A stretch of 64,000 bases of DNA from Clostridia bacterium (GTDB lineage: Bacteria; Bacillota; Clostridia; Oscillospirales; Acutalibacteraceae), in assembly GCA_900766585.1 (NCBI GenBank), contig CAAFVV010000028.1:1-64000 (forward strand), in the 5' to 3' direction. Below, one piece after another: positions 43,659-53,124 of this stretch. The position numbers and the translations under genes were made by a program. Below the pieces are notes generated by a model that saw only the letters and a list, made by a program, of their open reading frames with translations, made no database searches and had not been told where the DNA came from. Positions within the stretch are counted from its first letter, which is position 1. Every line of letters starts with the position of its first letter.

Positions 43659-45462
43659 CCAGCTTCAGCACCGCCATGAACGCCTCCTGCGGCACCTCCA
43701 CGCTGCCGAGCTTACGCATCCGCTTCTTGCCCTCTTTCTGCTTTTCCAGCAGCTTTTTCTTGCGGGTGATATCGCCGCCGTAGCACTTGGCAAGCACGTC
43801 CTTGCGCATCGCCTTCACCGTTTCGCGGGCGATAATCTTGCCGCCGATCGCCGCCTGAATCGGCACCTCAAACAGCTGGCGTGGGATGTTGTCCTTGAGC
43901 TTTTCGCACATCCTGCGGGCGCGGGCGTAGGCGTTGCCCGCAAACACGATGAACGACAGCGCATCCACGATCTCGCCGTTTAGCAGAATATCCAGCTTGA
44001 CGAGGTCGGACTTCATATACCCCTTCAGCTCATAATCCAGGCTGGCATAGCCGCGGGTGCGGGATTTGAGCGCGTCAAAAAAGTCATAGACGATCTCGTT
44101 GAGCGGCATCTCGTAGTGGATGTCCACCCGCGTCTGATCGAGGTATTTCATATCCTTAAATACGCCGCGGCGCTCCTGACACAGCTCCATAATATTGCCG
44201 ACAAAATCGGAGGGCGCCAGAATATGCGCATCCGCGACCGGCTCCTCCGCCAGCGCAATTTCGCCCGGATCGGGATAGCTCGTCGGGTTGTCGATATAGC
44301 GCACAACACCGTCCGTTCCGGTCAGCCGGTAGATAACACTCGGCGCAGTAGTGATCAGGTCGAGATCATATTCACGTTCCAGCCGCTCCTGAATGATCTC
44401 CATGTGCAGAAGTCCGAGGAATCCGCAGCGGAAGCCGAAGCCGAGCGCCACCGATGTCTCCGGCTCAAAGGTCAGCGACGCATCGTTGAGCTGCAGGCGC
44501 TCCAGCGCCTCGCGCAGGTCGGTATAATGAGCGCCGTCCGCCGGGAAGATACCGCAGAACACCATCGGGTTGACCTTCTGATAGCCGGGCAGCGGGCTTT
44601 CGGCGGGGCGGTCTTTGCGGGTGACGGTATCGCCGACCCGCGCCTCGCTGACGGTCTTGATCGAGGCGGTGATATACCCGACCTCGCCCGCCGTCAGCCC
44701 CTTTGTCGGCTCCAGACGGCCGGGACGCATGATGCCCGTCTCCACGACATCAAATTCCGCGCCGGTCGCCATCATGCGGATGGTGTCGCCGGGGCGCACC
44801 TGCCCCTCCTTCACGCGGATATACACCACGACGCCGCGGTAGCTGTCGTAGTAGCTGTCGAAGATGAGCGCCTGAAGCGGCGCGTCGTCCTTGCCCTGCG
44901 GGGGCGGGATATGGGTCACGACCGCTTCCAGCACCGCATCAACATTCAGCCCGGTCTTGGCGGAGATGCAGGGCGCGTCCGACGCGTCGATACCGATGAT
45001 GTCCTCGATCTCCTGCCGCACCTGCTCGGGGTTGGCGGAGGGCAGATCGATCTTGTTGATGACCGGCACAATCTCCAGCCCGTGTTCCACCGCGAGATAG
45101 GTGTTCGCCAGCGTCTGCGCCTCGATACCCTGCGAGGCGTCCACGACGAGAAGTGCGCCCTCGCAGGCGGCGAGCGAACGGGACACCTCATAGTTGAAAT
45201 CGACGTGACCGGGCGTGTCGATCAGGTTGAAGGTATAGCTTTTTCCGTCCGCCGCATCGTAGGTCAGCGTGACGGCGTGGGCTTTAATGGTAATGCCCCG
45301 CTCCCGCTCCAGATCCATGCTGTCCAGAAGCTGATCCTCCATATCCCGGCTCGCCACCGTGTGGGTCTTTTCCAGGATCCGGTCGGCAAGCGTGGATTTT
45401 CCGTGATCTATGTGGGCAATAATGCAAAAATTGCGGGTCTGCTCTCGACTCAATCTCAACAC
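43651..45462 (-). CDS. lepA: Elongation factor 4 (LepA)
   Basis: 603 residues, full family length. GTPase motifs AHIDHGKST (G1), RGITIKAHAV (G2), DTPGHVDF (G3) and NKIDLP (G4), then EF-G-like domains and the LepA-specific C-terminus (EIVDALSFIVFAGNAYARARRMCEKLKDNIPRQLFEVPIQAAIGGKIIARETV ... CYGGDITRKKKLLEKQKEGKKRMR). Ribosome back-translocase/remodelling factor. First gene of the lepA-hemW-GHL10-amidase unit. Confidence 0.97.
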   Translation of the reverse strand: MLRLSREQTRNFCIIAHIDHGKSTLADRILEKTHTVASRDMEDQLLDSMDLERERGITIKAHAVTLTYDAADGKSYTFNLIDTPGHVDFNYEVSRSLAACEGALLVVDASQGIEAQTLANTYLAVEHGLEIVPVINKIDLPSANPEQVRQEIEDIIGIDASDAPCISAKTGLNVDAVLEAVVTHIPPPQGKDDAPLQALIFDSYYDSYRGVVVYIRVKEGQVRPGDTIRMMATGAEFDVVETGIMRPGRLEPTKGLTAGEVGYITASIKTVSEARVGDTVTRKDRPAESPLPGYQKVNPMVFCGIFPADGAHYTDLREALERLQLNDASLTFEPETSVALGFGFRCGFLGLLHMEIIQERLEREYDLDLITTAPSVIYRLTGTDGVVRYIDNPTSYPDPGEIALAEEPVADAHILAPSDFVGNIMELCQERRGVFKDMKYLDQTRVDIHYEMPLNEIVYDFFDALKSRTRGYASLDYELKGYMKSDLVKLDILLNGEIVDALSFIVFAGNAYARARRMCEKLKDNIPRQLFEVPIQAAIGGKIIARETVKAMRKDVLAKCYGGDITRKKKLLEKQKEGKKRMRKLGSVEVPQEAFMAVLKLDE

Positions 45463-45485
45463 CTCGGCATTGTACAGTTACGGAT

Positions 45486-45514
45486 AGTATACCACAAATA
45501 TGCCGAAATGAAAA
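45486..45514 (-). promoter_or_regulatory. Promoter of the lepA operon
   Basis: The minus strand has TTTTCA, 17-base spacer, TATACT (45491-45486) with the extended -10 form TGGTATACT. The leader is only about 20 bases. Confidence 0.6.
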
Positions 45515-45631
45515 GCCCCGTTTTTCCCGCTTTTTCCGACAATTTTACCCATTTCGCCCGCCGGCGGACAGCAACGGACCGTCCTATCTATATTCGCCTG
45601 TCCCCGCCTTCATGCCCGCACGGCAAAACAA

Positions 45632-45664
45632 AAATTCCCCGCTGCCTAAACACAGCGGGGAAAA
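45632..45664. terminator. Terminator after the FeoB-associated gene
   Basis: TTCCCCGCTG and CAGCGGGGAA stem with loop CCTAAACA; on the minus strand it is followed by TTTTTG. It lies 10 bases past the Cys-rich gene stop. Confidence 0.88.
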
Positions 45665-45673
45665 GCAGCATAT

Positions 45674-45823
45674 TTACGGCTTCGGCGGCGTTTTTCTGTT
45701 CCGGCAGTGCGCGCAGTCGCGGCCGCAGCCGCACCCGCAGCCGCCGGATTTCCGCAGGCAGAGCAGCGCCGCACAGAAAGCGGCGGCTATACCCGCCAAC
45801 AGCGCTATACTGATTCCGTCCAC
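45674..45823 (-). CDS. FeoB-associated Cys-rich membrane protein (GTG start)
   Basis: GTG 45823 has AGGAGGGG seven bases upstream, which itself overlaps the feoB stop. 49 residues: one membrane span (ISIALLAGIAAAFCAALLCL) and a Cys-rich tail with GGCGCGCGRDCAHC. This is the FeoB_associated family that follows feoB in many anaerobes; it is thought to support iron delivery. The longer in-frame ATG at 45895 lies inside feoB and is unlikely. Confidence 0.88.
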   Translation of the reverse strand: MDGISIALLAGIAAAFCAALLCLRKSGGCGCGCGRDCAHCRNRKTPPKP

Positions 45824-45836
45824 AGTGCGTCCCCTC

Positions 45837-48221
45837 CTAAACAAGCCCACACATAAGCCCGACCGTGCGCACGAGAAATGCCGCGAGCCACGCAATGCCG
45901 CACTGGATCAGCACCGTGCAGACAGCGGCTTTTCCGCTGCCCCACTCGCGCCTTACGGTCGCGATCGCCGCCACACAGGGGGTATACAGCAGGGTGAACA
46001 CCAAAAATACCACGGCGGAAAACGGGGTGAACAGCGCCGACAGGCCGGCGGGATCACCGCCGGTCAGCAGTGTCAGCGTCGACACCACGCTCTCCTTGGC
46101 GGTGAAGCCGGTGATCAGCGCGGTCGAGGCGCGCCAGTCGCCGAAGCCGAGCGGCGCAAACAGCGGAGCCACCGCGCCGCCGATCAGCGCCAGCAGGCTC
46201 TGCTCCGGCGCCACCGCCACGTTCAGCCGCACGTCAAACGTCTGCAGCGCCCAGATGACCACCGAGGCGACAAAGATCACGGTAAATGCCTTTTGCAGAA
46301 AATCCTTGGCCTTTTCCCAGATCAGCTGGGCGACACTGCGTGCGGCGGGCAGCCGGTAATTCGGCAGCTCCATCACAAACGGCACCGGCTCGCCGCGAAA
46401 CCGCGTTTTTTTCAGTATCAGCGCATACAGCATACCGCACAGGATGCCGAACAGGTACAGCCCGATCATCGTGACCGCCTGCCACGGCCGCGGAATAAAT
46501 GCGCTCACAAGCACCGTGTAGATCGGCAGCTTGGCGGAACAGCTCATAAACGGCGTCAGCAATATCGTCATCCGCCGGTCGCGCTCGCTCGACAGCGTGC
46601 GGGTCGCCATGATAGCGGGCACCGAACAGCCGAAGCCGATCAGCATCGGCACAAAGCTGCGCCCGGACAGACCGAGCCTGCGCAGCGGGCGGTCCATCAC
46701 GAAAGCGACCCGCGCCATATAGCCGGTGTCCTCCAGAATGGAGAGGAAGAAAAACAGGGTGACGATGGTCGGCAAAAAGCTCAGCACACTGCCGACGCCG
46801 CGGCAGACACCGTTCACCGCCAGAGAATGTACGACCGTGTTAACGTTCAGCGCGGTCAGCCCCCGATCCAGCCCGCCGATCAGCCAATCGACGCCGTATT
46901 CGAGCCAGTCGGACAGCAGCGCCCCGATAACGCCGAACGTCAGGGCAAAGACCAGCGCCATAATACCGATAAAGCAGGGAACGGCGGTATATTTTCCGGT
47001 CAGGATGCGGTCGATCGCGACGCTGCGCTTATGCTCGCGGCTCTCCCCCGGGCGCACCACCGTCTCCCGGCAGAGCGACTCGAGAAAACGGAAGCGCATA
47101 TGGGCAAGCGCCGCCTCGCGGTCCATCCCCGCCTCCTGCTCCATCACCGACACCAGCCGGTCAAACGCCGCCTGCTTATCTGCCGGCAGCGCCAGCTGCT
47201 TTTCGATCAGATCGTCCTTTTCCACCAGCTTGGACACGGCAAAGCGCAGCGGCAGATCTGCCGCACAGACCGGCTCCTTGAGCAGCAGTGCCGCCGCGTG
47301 GATGCAGCGGTGCACCGCGCCCGCCGGGTCGCCCGGCTGTGCGTTTTCCGGACAGAAATCCGGCCGGCCGGGCAGCTCGCGATACCGCGCCACATGCACG
47401 GCGTGATCGATCAGCTCTCCGATCCCCTCATTTTTTGCGGCAGAGATCGGGATAACGGGGATCCCGAGATATTCCTCCAGCTCATTGACGCGCACCGAGC
47501 CGCCGTTTGCTCGCACCTCGTCCATCATGTTCAGCGCCAGCACCATCGGCATATCCAGCTCCATCAGCTGCATGGTCAGATAGAGGTTGCGCTCGATATT
47601 TGAGGCGTCCACAATGTTGATAATGCCGCTCGGGCGGGTATTCAGCAGAAAATCACGCGTCACGATCTCCTCACCGGAATAGGGCGACAGCGAATAGATG
47701 CCCGGCAGATCCGTCACTGTCGCCTCGGGGTGACGGCGGATCACGCCGTCCTTGCGGTCGACCGTCACACCGGGAAAATTGCCGACGTGCTGATTTGCGC
47801 CGGTCAGCTGATTAAACAGCGTCGTCTTGCCGCAGTTCTGGTTGCCGACCAAGGCAAACGTCAGCGGTGCCCCCTCCGGCAGCACCGCCCCGCCGCGGCG
47901 CTTTGACGCGCCGCCCGAGCGCCTCCACTCCCCCATACCGGGATGCGGCACGGGCGGGCGGCGTGCGCCTGCCGCGACAGGCTGCCGCACGGGGCGGGAC
48001 ACGGTCTCGACCGTGATCTGTTCGGCATCGGCAAGCCGCAGCGTCAGCTCATAGCCGCGCAGCGCCAGCTGGATCGGGTCGCCCATCGGCGCGACCTTCT
48101 GCAGCGTCACCTCGGTGCTCGGAGTCAGTCCCATATCCAGCAGATGCCGGCGCAGCGCCCCGCTGCCGCCCACCGTCAGGATGCGGGCACTCTCATTCGG
48201 CTGTAATTCACTCAGTGTCAT
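45837..48221 (-). CDS. feoB: Ferrous iron transporter FeoA-FeoB fusion
   Basis: 794 residues. FeoA SH3-like domain at about 1-75 (LSELQPNESARILTVGGSGALRRHLLDMGLTPSTEVTLQKVAPMGDPIQLALRGYELTLR), a basic Pro linker (80-115), then the FeoB G domain (VGNQNCGKTTLFNQLTGANQHVGNFPGVTVDRKDG, DLPGIYSL, NMMDE), helical spacer and about eight membrane spans with GYMARVAFVMD and GFGCSVPAIMATRTL. Imports Fe2+. The fusion replaces a separate feoA gene; the Cys-rich partner follows. Confidence 0.95.
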   Translation of the reverse strand: MTLSELQPNESARILTVGGSGALRRHLLDMGLTPSTEVTLQKVAPMGDPIQLALRGYELTLRLADAEQITVETVSRPVRQPVAAGARRPPVPHPGMGEWRRSGGASKRRGGAVLPEGAPLTFALVGNQNCGKTTLFNQLTGANQHVGNFPGVTVDRKDGVIRRHPEATVTDLPGIYSLSPYSGEEIVTRDFLLNTRPSGIINIVDASNIERNLYLTMQLMELDMPMVLALNMMDEVRANGGSVRVNELEEYLGIPVIPISAAKNEGIGELIDHAVHVARYRELPGRPDFCPENAQPGDPAGAVHRCIHAAALLLKEPVCAADLPLRFAVSKLVEKDDLIEKQLALPADKQAAFDRLVSVMEQEAGMDREAALAHMRFRFLESLCRETVVRPGESREHKRSVAIDRILTGKYTAVPCFIGIMALVFALTFGVIGALLSDWLEYGVDWLIGGLDRGLTALNVNTVVHSLAVNGVCRGVGSVLSFLPTIVTLFFFLSILEDTGYMARVAFVMDRPLRRLGLSGRSFVPMLIGFGCSVPAIMATRTLSSERDRRMTILLTPFMSCSAKLPIYTVLVSAFIPRPWQAVTMIGLYLFGILCGMLYALILKKTRFRGEPVPFVMELPNYRLPAARSVAQLIWEKAKDFLQKAFTVIFVASVVIWALQTFDVRLNVAVAPEQSLLALIGGAVAPLFAPLGFGDWRASTALITGFTAKESVVSTLTLLTGGDPAGLSALFTPFSAVVFLVFTLLYTPCVAAIATVRREWGSGKAAVCTVLIQCGIAWLAAFLVRTVGLMCGLV

Positions 48222-48300
48222 GGTAAACCTCTTCGCATTTTCTGTGTTTGACCGTCAGTTAAGGGGCGGGAAATGACAAATCCCCCTGTCCCCTCTGCCG

Positions 48301-49203
48301 TCAGCCCTGCCGTTTTTCGGACAGAATGTTCATGCCCGCATACACGGCGGTCAGCAGCACGATGCTGCCGATGAGGATGCCGTACATTGCGCCGACCGAC
48401 ACCTCATTGCCGAAAAAGTAGAGATTGCAGTCCACACTGTCGCGGATGCCCTCCACAATCTCCTGCGGGAAGCCCTCCGCCCGCATTTTCTCAAATGCGC
48501 CGCGCATGGCGTGGTTGCGAAGCAGGCTCGTGCCGTAGGTGCCGGGCAGGAAGGACAGCACCTTTTGCAGTCCGTCGCCGAAATTGCTGATCGGCATATA
48601 CGCCCCGCAGATAAAGCCGTAGCCTGCGCTGATAATCGTGCCGACTGCCGACGCCTGTCCGTCGGTCGACAGGAAAAAGTTTACACAGGAGGACAGCGCT
48701 GTGCCGAACATGGTCAGCAGGATCACATCCAGGCAAAGCAGCGCCGCATCCGCCGCATTCAGGCACCAGCCCACCATGCCGAGATAGCCGAGGCACGCCG
48801 CGAGCGCCGCAAACCCGATGATCAGGGTGGAGACGAGCGAGGACAGGCAATAGCTCAGTCCCAGCGTGCAATAGCGCACCGGCGTGACCGTCAGATCGTG
48901 CCGCGCGCCGCTCGTCTTGTCCCGGATCATCAGCAGATTGGAGCAAAACGCCACGGTCACACAGCTCACCGCCAGCAGCGACGAGACCAGCTGACCGCCC
49001 ACACAGCCGTTGATCACGGCATCGGACACCGCGGCGCCCGCCGCCGCAAGCGCCGAGCGGAACGAGTCGTCGTACACCTTTTTCAGAAACGTCACATACA
49101 GCACCAGCAGGATCACGGGGGTGATCAGCGAGGAGAAAAACATGCCGCGATCCTTAAAATACAGCTTCACATTGCGCCTGCACAGCGCGAACAGTCCCGT
49201 CAT
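48301..49203 (-). CDS. ABC-2 type exporter permease
   Basis: 300 residues, six membrane spans: CRRNVKLYFKDRGMFFSSLITPVILLVLYVTFL at the N-terminus and the usual ABC-2 core (GAYMPISNFGDGLQKVLSFLPGTYGTSLLRNHAM). It starts within the ATPase stop (ATGA), so the two genes make one exporter. Substrate unknown. Confidence 0.9.
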   Translation of the reverse strand: MTGLFALCRRNVKLYFKDRGMFFSSLITPVILLVLYVTFLKKVYDDSFRSALAAAGAAVSDAVINGCVGGQLVSSLLAVSCVTVAFCSNLLMIRDKTSGARHDLTVTPVRYCTLGLSYCLSSLVSTLIIGFAALAACLGYLGMVGWCLNAADAALLCLDVILLTMFGTALSSCVNFFLSTDGQASAVGTIISAGYGFICGAYMPISNFGDGLQKVLSFLPGTYGTSLLRNHAMRGAFEKMRAEGFPQEIVEGIRDSVDCNLYFFGNEVSVGAMYGILIGSIVLLTAVYAGMNILSEKRQG

Positions 49204-50117
49204 TTCGTTTCCCCTCCCGTAAGCACCTTTCCGGTGACCGCCAGAAACACATCGTCCATCTTGCCCTTGACGATCTCATAATCGCGAAACAGCGCGGGGT
49301 GCTGCAGGATGAGCGCTGTCGCCGCCGCGGTGTCGGGAACCGACACCCGCAGCGCATCCGCCACCCGCGTATACGGCAGGTTAAGCGGCCGTACCTCGTC
49401 CTCCGTCACGCCATAAAGGGTAATGAAATCGCCGGTGTAGGCGTTTTTCAGCGACAGCGGCGTGCCCTCGGCGGCAATCTGCCCGTGATCCAGAATGACC
49501 ACGTGATCCGCGTCCGCCGCCTCCTCCATGTAGTGGGTGGTAAGAAATACCGTGAGATCACGCTCACGGCGCAGCTCGCCGATGACCCGCCAGAGCAGAC
49601 TGCGCGTCTGCGGGTCAAGTCCGGTCGTCGGCTCGTCGAGAATCAGTATCTGCGGCTCGTGCAGCAGGGCGCGGGCAATGTCGATGCGCCGCCGCTGTCC
49701 GCCGGACAACCTGCCGACCGGACGGCGAAGCAGATCGGCAAATTCCAGCCGGTCGGCAAGCTGCACAAGGCGGCGCTTGAATTCCGCCCCGCATATACCG
49801 TAGAGTGCGGCGCGGCTCGCCAGATTGTCATAAGCCGTCAGCTCGCTGTCCAGCACAGAGCTTTGAAACACAACGCCGAGGCTGCGCTTGACCGCGTCCG
49901 GATCGGTATCGAGGTCGGTGTCCCCGATCATGACACGTCCGCCGTCCTTTTTCAGCTGACCGCAGAGAATATTGATCGTGGTGGATTTTCCCGCGCCGTT
50001 AACCCCCAGAAAGGCAAACAGTTCACCGGTCTCCACCGTAAAGCTCAGATCATTCACCGCGCAGACATCCGCAAACCGCTTTTGCAGATGCTCCACGCGT
50101 ATTTTCGTCTCCGCCAA
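49200..50117 (-). CDS. ABC exporter ATPase (TTG start)
   Basis: TTG 50117 with GGAGGAG upstream. 305 residues: Walker A GVNGAGKST (about 38-46), LSGGQRRRIDIARALLHEPQILILDEPTTGLDPQ (signature, Walker B), THYMEEAADADHVVIL as in DrrA/multidrug-type ATPases, and a C-terminal regulatory region of about 80 residues. Works with the 300-residue permease; 13 bases separate it from the larger exporter gene upstream. Confidence 0.92.
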   Translation of the reverse strand: MAETKIRVEHLQKRFADVCAVNDLSFTVETGELFAFLGVNGAGKSTTINILCGQLKKDGGRVMIGDTDLDTDPDAVKRSLGVVFQSSVLDSELTAYDNLASRAALYGICGAEFKRRLVQLADRLEFADLLRRPVGRLSGGQRRRIDIARALLHEPQILILDEPTTGLDPQTRSLLWRVIGELRRERDLTVFLTTHYMEEAADADHVVILDHGQIAAEGTPLSLKNAYTGDFITLYGVTEDEVRPLNLPYTRVADALRVSVPDTAAATALILQHPALFRDYEIVKGKMDDVFLAVTGKVLTGGETK

Positions 50118-50130
50118 GGTATTCTCCTCC

Positions 50131-51729
50131 TTATAGGGCAGCCAGTATGCGGCTTCCCTGTTTTTTCAGCCAGATCCCCACGGCGGCGCACAGCAGAAGC
50201 GTCACCGCCAGGCAGACCGTCAGATATCCGACAGACCCCAGACGCCAGCCGATCATCAGGAACGGAACCATCATCAGCAGGGCATAGAGCATACCGGCAA
50301 ACAGCGTCACGACCACGGCGCCGCCCTGCTTGATCGGCGTCACCTCATTCGTCCACCGGAGATTGGGCATTTTCAGCCCCATCATAAGCCCGAATAGCGC
50401 CGTCAGCAGCACATAGCTGCCCGTAAACGCCGCCCCCAGCAGCGCCTCCGCCGGCGTAAAGCGGGCGCTGACCGCCGCGCAGATCAGGCAAAACAGCGCC
50501 GGCACACCGGTCAGCAAAAGCTGCAGCGCGAGCTTGGCGCGCAGCACCTGCGCCGGGCGAACCGGCAGGGACTGCACTATCCACAGGCTCTTGCCCTCCA
50601 GCGACACGGACGGCGCAGTGATATCGTTCATCGACGCCACAAGGCAGACGGCGGCGCACAGCAAAACGGCGACCGTTCCCGGCTGGTCGGCAAACAGATC
50701 ATTCATCGCTGCCGTAACCGCGCCGCCCTTGATCAGCAGCGCCGCCCCGGCGATCACCAGAAGCAGCGTGCCGAGTCCGCAGTTGAGCATATAGTTCGGG
50801 CTGGAGAGAAAGCGCCGAAATTCCTTGCCGAGCAGAGCCGCCCCCCGGCTCTTCTGCACAGCCGCCTTCTCCCGGTAGGCGCGGCGCACCACCGTGCCGG
50901 TGGCCGTCGCCACCTTCAGAAAGCTGCGCGAGATCAGCCGCCACATCAGGAAAAACAGCGCTGCCACAACCGCGGTCACGGCGAGCATGGCGAGCCAGTC
51001 GCCGGTGCCGACCCTGCCGAACAGATACAGCGGATAGGCGGCGCCCCGGATTTTCGACCCGTATTCCGCCGCGTTTTCCACCAGCGCCTGGATGAACGTC
51101 TGCGCCTTGAAATAGAAGAAATAGTACGCCGCCAAAAACACCAGCGAGATCAGCACCGTGATCAGGCTCTTGTTTTTGAGCTTCAGACTGATCCTCGCGA
51201 CCACAAAGCCGAGCGCACAGGACAGTGTCAGCACGAACACCGAGATCAGCAAAATCAGCAGCAGGCAGCCGATCAGCGCGCCGAAGGTCAGCGGCACGCA
51301 AAAGAGGTAGACGGCGACTGCCGGCACGATCACCACGCCCGCATACATCAGCCCCATCAGGTAGACGCTCAGCAGGCGGGAGATCATCAGCGTATGTACC
51401 GGGATCGGCATTGCGAGCAGCATGTCGTTGTCCTTGGACAGATACAGGCTCGAATAGGTGTTGAACACGCTGCCGAACACCCCGAGAAAGACCGCGAGCA
51501 GCCCGATCAGGGTAAAATACAGCCACGGCACGCCCGCCGCGGCCATCGGACCGCAGAGGGCAAAGGCCAGCACCGTAAACATGCCGCCGAGCACGCCGAG
51601 CATGATCACGGCGAACAGCACGATGTAGGCGGCCGTCACCCCTTTGGAGCGCGCGGTATTTTTTCTGGCGTCATAAAAGTAGCTGCGGAAGATCTCCGCC
51701 AGCTGCTTTTTGAGCAGTACTCTCAGCAT
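50131..51729 (-). CDS. Large ABC exporter membrane protein
   Basis: 532 residues with about twelve membrane spans. MLRVLLKKQLAEIFRSYFYDARKN at the start and LYLSKDNDMLLAMPIPVHTLMISRLLSVYLMGLMYA in the first third match a Firmicutes family of large ABC-2-like permeases (putative ABC exporter). The ATG overlaps the upstream ATPase stop by 7 bases. Substrate unknown; two exporter pairs sit in one cluster. Confidence 0.88.
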   Translation of the reverse strand: MLRVLLKKQLAEIFRSYFYDARKNTARSKGVTAAYIVLFAVIMLGVLGGMFTVLAFALCGPMAAAGVPWLYFTLIGLLAVFLGVFGSVFNTYSSLYLSKDNDMLLAMPIPVHTLMISRLLSVYLMGLMYAGVVIVPAVAVYLFCVPLTFGALIGCLLLILLISVFVLTLSCALGFVVARISLKLKNKSLITVLISLVFLAAYYFFYFKAQTFIQALVENAAEYGSKIRGAAYPLYLFGRVGTGDWLAMLAVTAVVAALFFLMWRLISRSFLKVATATGTVVRRAYREKAAVQKSRGAALLGKEFRRFLSSPNYMLNCGLGTLLLVIAGAALLIKGGAVTAAMNDLFADQPGTVAVLLCAAVCLVASMNDITAPSVSLEGKSLWIVQSLPVRPAQVLRAKLALQLLLTGVPALFCLICAAVSARFTPAEALLGAAFTGSYVLLTALFGLMMGLKMPNLRWTNEVTPIKQGGAVVVTLFAGMLYALLMMVPFLMIGWRLGSVGYLTVCLAVTLLLCAAVGIWLKKQGSRILAAL

Positions 51730-52436
51730 GACTCTCCCTCCAGCTCCAAAAACACCTCTTCGAGGGAGTCGTCGCCCTTGACCTCCTCCATCGTGCCGGA
51801 GCGGATGAGCCGCCCTCCCTTGATGATCGCCACCTTGTCGCAGAGCTTTTCCGCCACCTCCAGCACATGGGTGGAGAAGAAGATCGCGCCGCCCGCGTCG
51901 CAGTGCTCCCGCATCATGCCCTTCAGCAGATGCGCCGCCTTGGGATCCAGTCCCACAAACGGCTCATCCATCAAAATCAGCTTCGGCTGATGCAGCCATG
52001 CGGCAATGACCGCCAGCTTTTGCTTCATGCCGTGGGAATAGGCGGCGATCGGCTGTCCCAGATCCGCCGTCAGCTCGAACCGCCCGGCATAGTCGCGGAT
52101 GCGCGCCTGCCGCTCCTCCGCTCCGACGCCGAAGATATCCGCGATAAAATTCAGAAAACGGATGCCGGTCATATACTCATAGAGATCGGGGTTGTCGGGA
52201 ATATAGGCAAGCTCCCGCTTGCACCCGAGCGGATCGGTCCGGATGGATTTGCCGTCGATCAGAATCTCGCCCTCGTCAAAGGGCAGTATCCCCACCGACG
52301 CCTTCAGCGTCGTGGTCTTGCCCGCGCCGTTATGACCGATAAAGCCATAGATCTCCCCCGGTGCAATATGCAGGTTCAGATCGTCGACCGCCCTTTTCTC
52401 TCCGTAGCATTTGGTCAGATGTGAAATTTTCAGCAT
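51723..52436 (-). CDS. ABC exporter ATPase
   Basis: 237 residues: Walker A GHNGAGKTT (about 34-42), LAYIPDNPDLYEYMTG (Q-loop region), signature YSHGMKQKL (a variant of LSGGQ), Walker B LILMDEPFVGLDPKA and H-loop STHVLEVAEKL. The PDNPDLYE and SHGMKQK forms are typical of the ATPases that pair with the large 530-residue permeases. First gene of the four-gene exporter cluster. Confidence 0.92.
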   Translation of the reverse strand: MLKISHLTKCYGEKRAVDDLNLHIAPGEIYGFIGHNGAGKTTTLKASVGILPFDEGEILIDGKSIRTDPLGCKRELAYIPDNPDLYEYMTGIRFLNFIADIFGVGAEERQARIRDYAGRFELTADLGQPIAAYSHGMKQKLAVIAAWLHQPKLILMDEPFVGLDPKAAHLLKGMMREHCDAGGAIFFSTHVLEVAEKLCDKVAIIKGGRLIRSGTMEEVKGDDSLEEVFLELEGESC

Positions 52437-52483
52437 AACCTATACCCTCTCTTTTCTGCTGTACCAGCTGCCGCCGGCAGATA

Positions 52484-52930
52484 TTACCGGCTGTTCGCGT
52501 ACTTTTGCGACTGCGCCACCGCCAGACGGTCACAGCGCTCGTTTTCGGGATGCCCCTGGTGCCCGCGCACCCAGCAGAGCGTCACCCGGTGCCGCTCCAG
52601 AAGCGTCAGCAGCCGCTCCCACAGATCGGCATTGAGCGCCGGGGTTTTATCCGCTTTGCGCCAGCCGTTGCGCTGCCAGCTCTTCGCCCAGCCCTTTTCG
52701 ATGGCGTCCACCACATACCGCGAATCGCTGCAAAGCCGCACGGCGCACGGCTCCTTGAGCGCCGACAGTCCCTCGATGACCGCCGTCAGCTCCATGCGGT
52801 TGTTCGTCGTATGCGCTTCTCCGCCCGACAGCTCGCGCTCATGCCCCTGAAAGCGCAGGATCGCGCCCCAGCCGCCGGGGCCGGGATTGCCCGAGCACGC
52901 CCCGTCGGTAAACAGCTCCACTTCTTTCAT
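52484..52930 (-). CDS. rnhA: Ribonuclease HI
   Basis: 148 residues with FTDGACSGNPGPGGWG at the N-terminus. Catalytic Asp9, Glu47, Asp69 and Asp134, and His124 in the flexible loop (WVRGHQGHPENERCD). Degrades the RNA strand of RNA-DNA hybrids. Own promoter on the divergent side of spoVAD. Confidence 0.96.
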   Translation of the reverse strand: MKEVELFTDGACSGNPGPGGWGAILRFQGHERELSGGEAHTTNNRMELTAVIEGLSALKEPCAVRLCSDSRYVVDAIEKGWAKSWQRNGWRKADKTPALNADLWERLLTLLERHRVTLCWVRGHQGHPENERCDRLAVAQSQKYANSR

Positions 52931-52954
52931 CCGTCCTCCTCCTTTTCGCCTATC

Positions 52955-52983
52955 AGTATAGCAGTCCTATGCGAAAAGCGCAA
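52955..52983 (-). promoter_or_regulatory. Promoter of rnhA
   Basis: The minus strand has TTGCGC (52983-52978), 17-base spacer, TATACT (52960-52955), 25 bases before the ATG. Confidence 0.7.
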
Positions 52984-52989
52984 GAAAAA

Positions 52990-53010
52990 CCTGCGTAAAC
53001 CCGCAGTTTT
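52990..53010. terminator. Small hairpin insulating rnhA and spoVAD
   Basis: CTGCG-TAAACC-CGCAG with A-rich left and T-rich right flanks, between the two divergent promoters. Short stem, so weak termination at best. Confidence 0.4.
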
Positions 53011-53014
53011 TCCC

Positions 53015-53043
53015 GTATATCGCCCCGATTTGTGTACAGAATA
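53015..53043 (+). promoter_or_regulatory. Sigma-G/sigma-F-like promoter of spoVAD
   Basis: GTATA (53015-53019), 17-base spacer, CAGAATA (53037-53043). The -35 fits the forespore consensus GHATR fully; the -10 fits CATnHTA except one base. It is correctly placed 22 bases before the leader ORF. Confidence 0.55.
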
Positions 53044-53064
53044 CGAAAAAAGGAGGTTTTGCCA

Positions 53065-53124
53065 ATGGATAGTTCTCTCCGCTGTAAAATGCTGCAGCCG
53101 CTTTTCGGAAGGAGGCGGCACTGA
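53065..53124 (+). CDS. Short leader ORF coupled to spoVAD (19 residues)
   Basis: ATG 53065 follows a near-perfect AAAGGAGG. The 19-codon frame ends in TGA (53122-53124), whose A is the first base of the spoVAD ATG. The spoVAD ribosome site (AAGGAGG) lies inside it. The peptide is basic at its end (GRRRH). Nothing similar is known to me; translation is inferred only from the start signal and overlap. Confidence 0.5.
   Translation: MDSSLRCKMLQPLFGRRRH

Noticed and set aside
45612..47603. 663-residue plus-strand frame
   Set aside because: Antisense to feoB and its Cys-rich partner gene; no domain content.
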